A stretch of 64,000 nucleotides of DNA from assembly GCA_016719405.1 (NCBI GenBank), contig JADJZE010000019.1, positions 15,302 through 79,301 on the forward strand. The letters are read 5' to 3'. The position numbers and the translations under genes were made by a program. The notes under the pieces were generated by a model. That model was given only the letters and a program-made list of their open reading frames with translations. It was not told where the DNA came from and did no database searches. This document shows positions 58,874 to 64,000 of this stretch, piece after piece. The DNA comes from Candidatus Aalborgicola lynettensis. GTDB taxonomy: Bacteria; Pseudomonadota; Gammaproteobacteria; Burkholderiales; Burkholderiaceae_C. Positions within the stretch are counted from its first letter, which is position 1, and each line of letters begins with the position of its first letter.

Positions 58874-60130
58874 ATGTCCGCAACACACCAGCCCGCCGTG
58901 GTCAACACCGTGATCACCCACCACACCCTCAGCGACTTCGATTTCGAACTCCCTCCCCGGAGCTGATCGCGCAGCACCCCGCCCCCGAACGCAGCGGATC
59001 GCCTGCTGGATGGCACCCCAACCACTGGCGAACCCACCGACCGCATCTTTCGCGACCTGCACACCCTGCTGCGGGCCGGTGATCTGGGGGTGTTTAACGA
59101 CACCAGGTCATCAACGCCCGCCTGTTTGGTAACAAACCGCCGCCTCCAGGCTCCGCCGCTGCGCGGTCGCTGCCCCGCACGGGGGCGAAGGCGACTGGGG
59201 GCCCGGCGTCGCCTTGCCCACCAAGCCCACCGGCGGCAAGGTCGAGCTGTTGATTGAACGGGTGGAAGGCGGCAACCAGGTGGCGGCGCACTGCGTGTGA
59301 GCAAAAAGCCGGAGGTCGGCACCACACTCACGCTGATCGGCGCACCCGGCACGCACGAGAACCTGCGCGCCACCCTGTTGGGGCGCTGGCCAAGAAGAGG
59401 TCGGAGGTATGTTCCGCTTTGTGCTGAGTAACGACGCCGGTGACGACCCTTACACGCTGATGGGGGAACGCCACGGCCGTATGCGCCGCTGCCGCCCTAC
59501 ATCACCCACAGCGATTCGGCGGAGGATGCCCTGCGTTACCAGACCGTGTTGGCAAAAATCCCGGCGCCGTGGCGGCCCCCGCACTGCCGCGCTGCACTTC
59601 GATGAAGCCCTGCTGGCCCAATTGGACGCCATGGGTGCAGCAGGCCCATGTCACCCGCACGTAGGCGCGGGCACCTTCCAGCCGGTGCAAGACCGAAAAC
59701 CTGGCCGAGCACCAGATGCACAGCGAGTGGTACGCAGTGCCCGAGTCCACCCAGCAAGCCATCGCCGCTTGCAAGGCACGCGGTGGGGGCATCGTCGCCG
59801 TGGGCACCACCATGCGCACGCTGGAAAGCTGGGCGCTCAGCGGCGTGGCGCGCGGCGACACGCGCATCTTCATCACACCGGGGTTTGAATTCAAGCTGAT
59901 TGATCTGCTGGTGACCAACTTCCACCTACCCAAGTCCAGCCTGATGATGCTGGTCAGCGCCTTTGCGGGGTATGACCACATCAGGCCCTGCCACCGCACC
60001 TGCGATTGCGCGGCAGTACCGTTTTTTCAGCTACGGCGACGCCGGCCACTTGCTGGCGCGCCAGACCGCAGGCCCTGCAGCGGCCACTCAGTCTAACTTT
60101 CATGGTGCTTGGCGACGCCCCGGATGGTAA
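58874..60130 (+). pseudogene. queA: S-adenosylmethionine:tRNA ribosyltransferase-isomerase QueA, multiple apparent frameshifts
   Basis: QueA makes epoxyqueuosine in tRNA. Recognisable segments lie in order on one strand but in changing frames: HTLSDFDFELPP, LLDGTPTTGEPTDRIFRDLH, HTLLRAGD, KVELLIERVEG, GMFRFVLSNDAGDDPYTLMG, ALHFDEALLAQLDAMG, QMHSEWYAVPESTQQAIAA, GGIVAVGTTMRTLESWALSG, ITPGFEFKLIDLLVTNFHLP and AIARQYRFFSYGD. At least six frame changes are needed. A GC-rich dispersed repeat lies near the FNDTR region. Every conserved block survives, so the breaks look like base-calling or assembly errors rather than decay. Confidence 0.85.
59140..59208. repeat. GC-rich dispersed repeat inside queA
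   Basis: The plus strand reads CCTCCAGGCTCCGCCGCTGC then GCGGTCGCTGCCCCGCACGG then a GGCGACTGGGGGCCCGGCG-like end. It closely follows the recG repeat unit (CACGCTCCACCGCTGCGCGG onward). Confidence 0.8.
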
Positions 60131-60368
60131 AGTTTGGGGGACCATGAACTTGAATGGTCGCAATACCTATCTCAGCCACTCTGTGCGCTACGGCCCAGAT
60201 GGTGCGTCTGTGGGAGCCCACCGCTGCCAGCCGTGCAGTTTGAAAGCGATTTTTGCAGCCCGGTTGTGGGGGGAATGCGGCATGGTGGTTTCCTGAGTGA
60301 CATGGCGGGGTGTGTATCCGTGTAATCGGGTGGTCCATCACAACTAACACCACCGGGGTATCACAACC

Positions 60369-62121
60369 ATGAATTTGCGTTTTTTTCAAATTTTTGGCTT
60401 GGGCCTGGTGGGTCTTGTCGTGGCATTGCTGGTGGGGAAGTGGTTGGGTCAACACCACCCGGCTGGCGTCGGATTTTCACCAGTCGGTGGATATGGCGCG
60501 CCGCGCTACAAGCTGTCAGAGCCAACATGATGCGCACGATGCCATTCGCGGCGACGTGCCGCTGGCACTGGTGGGCGCCACCAATGCCGATGCCAAGCAA
60601 ATTGAAGAGTCACAGAAAGATCTGGCAGCGCATGCCCGAAACATTTACCAAAGCCCTGCAAGCCATTACCGAGTTGCCGGTTGCGCCGGAAATCAAGGCT
60701 TTGGTAGCGGAAACCTTGCCCTTGGTGAAAACGTACACGATGCCGGGCAAGCGGTGATCCAGACGCCAAGGGGTGATGCTGCGGCGCAGGCGCTGGTGCC
60801 GGAGTTTCAGAAGCAGTTTGCTGCGTTGGAAAAGCTTGATGGCCGATCAGGACGCGCGATTGAAAAAGCCACCAAGGCGTACCAGATAAACGCCGAATCG
60901 TCCGTGCAGCTGGTCCGTTTGCTGGCTTTGGCCCTGGTCTTGGGAGGCGCGGTGCTGATTATCGGCGCCTGGCGGAACACCCGCCAAATGGAGGCGCCCA
61001 TGCTGCACGCGGTGCGCATTGCCGATCAGTTGGCCCATGGTGATCTGACCGGAAAGGTGCAGGTGCAAGGCAGTGCGGAAATTAATCAACTGTTGCGCTT
61101 TGGCCACCATGCAGGCCAATCTGGCGGATATTGTGGGGCGCGTAAAATCGGGCTCAGCGGGCGTGGCCACTGCGAGTGCCGAGAATGCCGGGCAACCACG
61201 ATTTGTCGGCCCGCACCGAGCAGCAGGCCAGTGCGCTGGAGCAAACCTCGGCCTCCATGGGGGAGTGGGCTCCACCGTGAATCAAAACGCCGACTCCCGC
61301 CCGCACCGCCAACCAGTTGGCCGTGAGTGCCTCCACCATTGCCGAAGAAGGCGGCAACGTGGTGGGCCAGGTGGTTGAAACCATGAAGGGCATTAACGAG
61401 GCCTCGCAAAAAATCTCCGACATCATCAGCGTGATTGACGGCATTGCCTTCCAGACCCAACATCCTGGCCCCGAACGCGGCGGTCGAGGCAGCCCGTGCC
61501 GGCGAGCAGGGCTGGGGCTTGCAGTGGTGGCGTCAGAGGTGCGCGCTGGCCGGGCGCTCGGCTGAGGCGGCCAAAGAAAATCAAGACCCTTATTGGTGCC
61601 AGCGTCCGAGCGGGTGGCACATGGCACCACGCTGGTGGACCAGGCGGTGTAACATGACCGAGGTGGTGAGCGGCATCAAGCGGGTGACCGACATCATGGG
61701 CGAGATCAGCGCCGCCAGCAGCGAACAAAGCCAGGTGTTGGCCGGGTGGGCGAAGCGGTGTCGCAAATGGACCAGACCACGCAGCAAAACGCGGCCTTGG
61801 TGGAAGAAATGGCGGCTGCAGCCAGCGGACTCAGAAGCAGGCCGATGATGATCTGGTGCAGACTGTGGCGGTATTCAAATTGGCCGATGGCCGAGGTGCA
61901 GCAACCGTCAAAGCCCCCATCCGCGCCAGCACACCCAAGGTATCTTTGGTGTGGGGTTGGTAGGCGCAGCACAGCGCCAGTGGGTCAACCCGCCGCCGGT
62001 GCACTACCGTCGGCTACTACGCCCAAGCCTGCACTTGCCGACCACCCGTGTTAGCCGCTACCGCAGGGCCCAGCCCAAACCGCGCCAGCCCGGTAGCGTT
62101 GAAGAGTGGGAAACGTTTTGA
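60369..62121 (+). pseudogene. Third methyl-accepting chemotaxis protein, multiple apparent frameshifts
   Basis: The start MNLRFFQIFGLGLVGLVVAL gives the first membrane segment. Other frames supply a helical periplasmic region (TKALQAITELPVAPEIKALV), the second membrane segment with HAMP (LLALALVLGGAVLIIGAW), signalling-domain pieces (VVETMKGINEASQKISDIIS, IDGIAFQT, VTDIMGEISAASSEQSQ, MDQTTQQNAALVEEMAAAAS), and the end VEEWETF with a stop at 62119. The full length would be near 580 residues. The reading frame changes many times, while all functional blocks remain. It is a chemoreceptor of the same type as the one at 33966-35795, probably intact in the real genome. Confidence 0.85.
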
Positions 62122-62239
62122 TTGAATGGGCTGATTAATGGCGCCGAGCGCTGGTGCAGCCACTGGCCGTCGGCTTGCTGAGGTAGCAAAGCCGGTCGTG
62201 CAGGCAGCTTTTGCGGCCCTGCCAGAACGCCCAGCGTCA

Positions 62240-63164
62240 TGGCGCACGCGGTACCGCACGCTGGCGGTAAAACTCGGTCCCTACGGTGTGCCCGCGAGGC
62301 CAAGTCGGCGGAGTGTGAGGGAGCCACATAATTTTCTTTGCTGTGGCTGAGGCATTGCCTGCCCCTGGGCGGTGTGCACGGCATTGCAGAATGGACCTGC
62401 GCAGCTCTGGCGCGTGGCTGCGCAGGCGCGGGTGCACCGCAAAACCCATGGGAGTAAGCCCCTTGGGGCGCGCAGTAACTGGCGCACGTTTTGCGCCAAC
62501 TCCGTAGCGGGGCCACGGTAGAGGCCGACGCGACCGCCGCCACAGCCTCCCCTTTTGAGCATGCGGGCAATGGCGTTGCGCTGATTACCTGCGGAGAGCG
62601 TCAAAGTTCAGGTCTTTGGCAGGATTGAGGCCCGCATCGCGCGAAAGGCGCGCAAGGCGATCAGCACATACAGCGCCAAAGTCCGCCACCGCTGACGCGC
62701 TGGCCACGCAAATCGCTAACCGCATGTTCGGCCGTGGTGTCTTTGTTGACCACCACCAGCGGCTCCAACGCTGCGGTGGCGCGCGCCAAAGGTTCAAACC
62801 CTTCTTCTTTTTGCAAAATTCGCAGCACATGGGGCGATGCCCCACAATGTCAAAGTTGCCTTTGCGTGCACGTTCAAGGCAAATTTTTCGAAGTCGGTGG
62901 CGGGGGCCAGGCGACAGGGGCGCTCCTGGGTTTGCTCGAAACTGCGCGTCGAAGGTTCGTCTGACGCACGAGTTGCTGTTACCGGCGGGTGGGGCACCAT
63001 GCCAAACTGCAACACCGCTTCAGCCAAGGCCGCGCCGCCACTCGGATTGCGCCACCACGGCCTGCACCCTGCCACAGTGCCCGCCAGGGCGAAGACGCCC
63101 ACGCAGGTGCGGCCCGGCGTGAAAAAGATCGCGCAGTGGCGCTTGCGCACAGGTTTTGCTTCAT
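62240..63164 (-). pseudogene. PhnD-like periplasmic substrate-binding protein, frameshifted
   Basis: An ATG at 63164 (MKQNLCASATARSF) with GGAG before it follows the kinase gene. Segments in shifting frames include VLQFGMVPHPPVTATRASDE, LAPATDFEKFALNVHAKATL, GIAP, LEPLVVVNKDTTAEHAVSDL, RGQRVS, DAGLNPAKDLNFDALR and GFAVHPRLRSHAPELRRSIL. This pattern (F-G-M-V-P, then VV-K-D, then D-L-R-G-Q) fits the PhnD family of phosphate, phosphite or phosphonate binding proteins. The 3' end could not be placed exactly. Several such proteins work as sensors with a histidine kinase, and the adjacent kinase fits that. Confidence 0.6.
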
Positions 63165-63179
63165 GGTGACTCCGGCTGT

Positions 63180-64000
63180 TCAAGGGTATATCGCCGCCAC
63201 CACCCGCATCAGCCGACATCGATGCCTCGAACTGCGGTGCGACCAAAGGGATGAGCAGGGTAAAGTGGTGCCGACACCGGGTTCGCTGTCGACCCGAATC
63301 GTGCCACCCAATTTCTTGGTAACCAGGGTGCGCACAATCGAGGCCCAATCCCGAGCCACACTTGCCCAAGGCGAGTGGTAAAGAAAGGTTCAAACACGCG
63401 CTGCCGCTACTTTTTGGCATGCCCACACCGTCATCGCGCAGCACGATCTCAGCCCTTTCACGGACGCGCCGCGCCTCAATGCGCAGCCTTCCTAGCTATG
63501 GCTGCCAAAGGCATGGGACTGGGCATTCTGGATCAGATTGGTGAGCACTTGGTCCAATGGGCCGGGAAAACATCAAAAACCAGACCGGGTTCCACATCGG
63601 TTTCCAGCGACCACCGACACTCCTTCAGGATGTCGCTTGAGTGTGAGCAACAAATCGTCCACCGACCCGCCAACTCAAAGAGCCGCGCTGTTCAGACACA
63701 TCGTCCACCGCCACGCGTTTGAAGCTGGTAATGAGGTGCGGCGGCTTTCTCGGCGGACTTGAGCCGCAGGTCTGCCATTTCTTGTGCCGTGGTAATTGAG
63801 TGTTGCATGGAGGAGCGCGATACCGCGCCGCTTGCGACCATCTTGGAAGTATGGGCCATCAGATCACGCAGCGACGAAGCACACGTTACCGCCACACCGA
63901 TGGGTGTGTTGAGCTCGTGCGATATACCGGCCACCATGGAACCTAACGACGCAAGTTTTTGACCCTCGACCAACTCGGCCTGGAGCAATTGCAGCCTGGC
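63180..64000 (-). pseudogene. Sensor histidine kinase, C-terminal part, frameshifted and cut by the right edge
   Basis: From the right edge the frame gives LVEGQKLASLGSMVAGISHE then LNTPIGVAVTCASSL, the HisKA phospho-acceptor helix with the catalytic histidine. Further pieces in other frames give the ATPase domain: LDQVLTNLIQNA with SHAFG (N box), DDGVGMP (G1), FEPFFTTRLG (F box) and GSGLGL (G2), ending near TLLIPLVAPQFEAS. The N-terminal sensor is outside the window. Order and spacing of boxes are normal, so the frame breaks probably reflect sequence error. Confidence 0.8.

Overview
The window reads as a chromosomal segment of a betaproteobacterium of the order Burkholderiales, most likely family Comamonadaceae and close to Rhodoferax. 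This is inferred from the tRNA-tuf-secE-nusG-rplKAJL-rpoBC block, the trpE-trpG-trpD-trpC-ung order, the recG/oxyR/ubiA neighbourhood, three chemoreceptors ending in a WETF tetrapeptide, and dispersed short repeats of a kind I associate with this family. No database search was possible. No prophage, insertion sequence, integrase or CRISPR array was seen.

Layout. 1-3.7 kb (minus): LemA-like protein, rsmB, DUF4390 protein and the N-terminal part of an NtrY-like sensor kinase cut by the left edge. 3.7-17.8 kb (minus): a long information-processing block starting at a recognisable promoter near 17.75 kb and running tRNA-Tyr, tRNA-Gly, tRNA-Thr, tuf, tRNA-Trp, secE, nusG, rplK, rplA, rplJ, rplL, rpoB, rpoC to a strong terminator. 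17.8-23.4 kb (minus): trpE, a chorismate mutase, trpG, trpD, trpC, ung. 23.8-30.5 kb: three tandem chalcone isomerase-like genes (the last frameshifted), a chemoreceptor without a sizeable periplasmic domain, and a PAS-GGDEF-EAL protein. 30.5-34 kb: rpe, then apaG, thiL, pgpA, pncC. 34-38.5 kb: a second chemoreceptor, a YecA/SEC-C protein and a membrane-anchored glutamate synthase-like FMN protein. 38.5-44.3 kb (minus): lptA, lptB, rpoN, then a tightly overlapping HEPN-MNT-rlmL-PIN run. 44.6-52 kb: a coiled-coil SPOR membrane protein, a tandem thioredoxin-fold protein, tRNA-Pro, a Sel1-repeat protein, and argS-SPOR-dsbA. 52-57.8 kb: a PsiF-like protein, ubiA, oxyR, a hypothetical membrane protein and recG. 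57.9-64 kb: a small lipoprotein, queA, a third chemoreceptor, a PhnD-like binding protein and a sensor kinase.

How it fits together. Most of the window is core metabolism: transcription and translation, tryptophan synthesis from chorismate, LPS export to the outer membrane, thiamine and phosphatidylglycerol synthesis, ubiquinone synthesis and oxidative stress control. Accessory functions (chemotaxis, cyclic di-GMP turnover, toxin-antitoxin-like genes, tandem paralogues) sit between core operons.

Quality warning. From about 55.9 kb, and above all from 58.9 kb to the right edge, several unrelated conserved genes on both strands break frame repeatedly. This pattern fits a low-quality contig end better than real gene decay, so those genes are reported as frameshifted with that caveat. 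The most interesting biology is three families of dispersed repeats, some lying in frame inside core genes (recG, trpE, thiL, pncC), and a recent tandem duplication in the chalcone isomerase-like cluster. I did not find a clear new defence or metabolic system. The HEPN-MNT-rlmL-PIN run is the best candidate for one.
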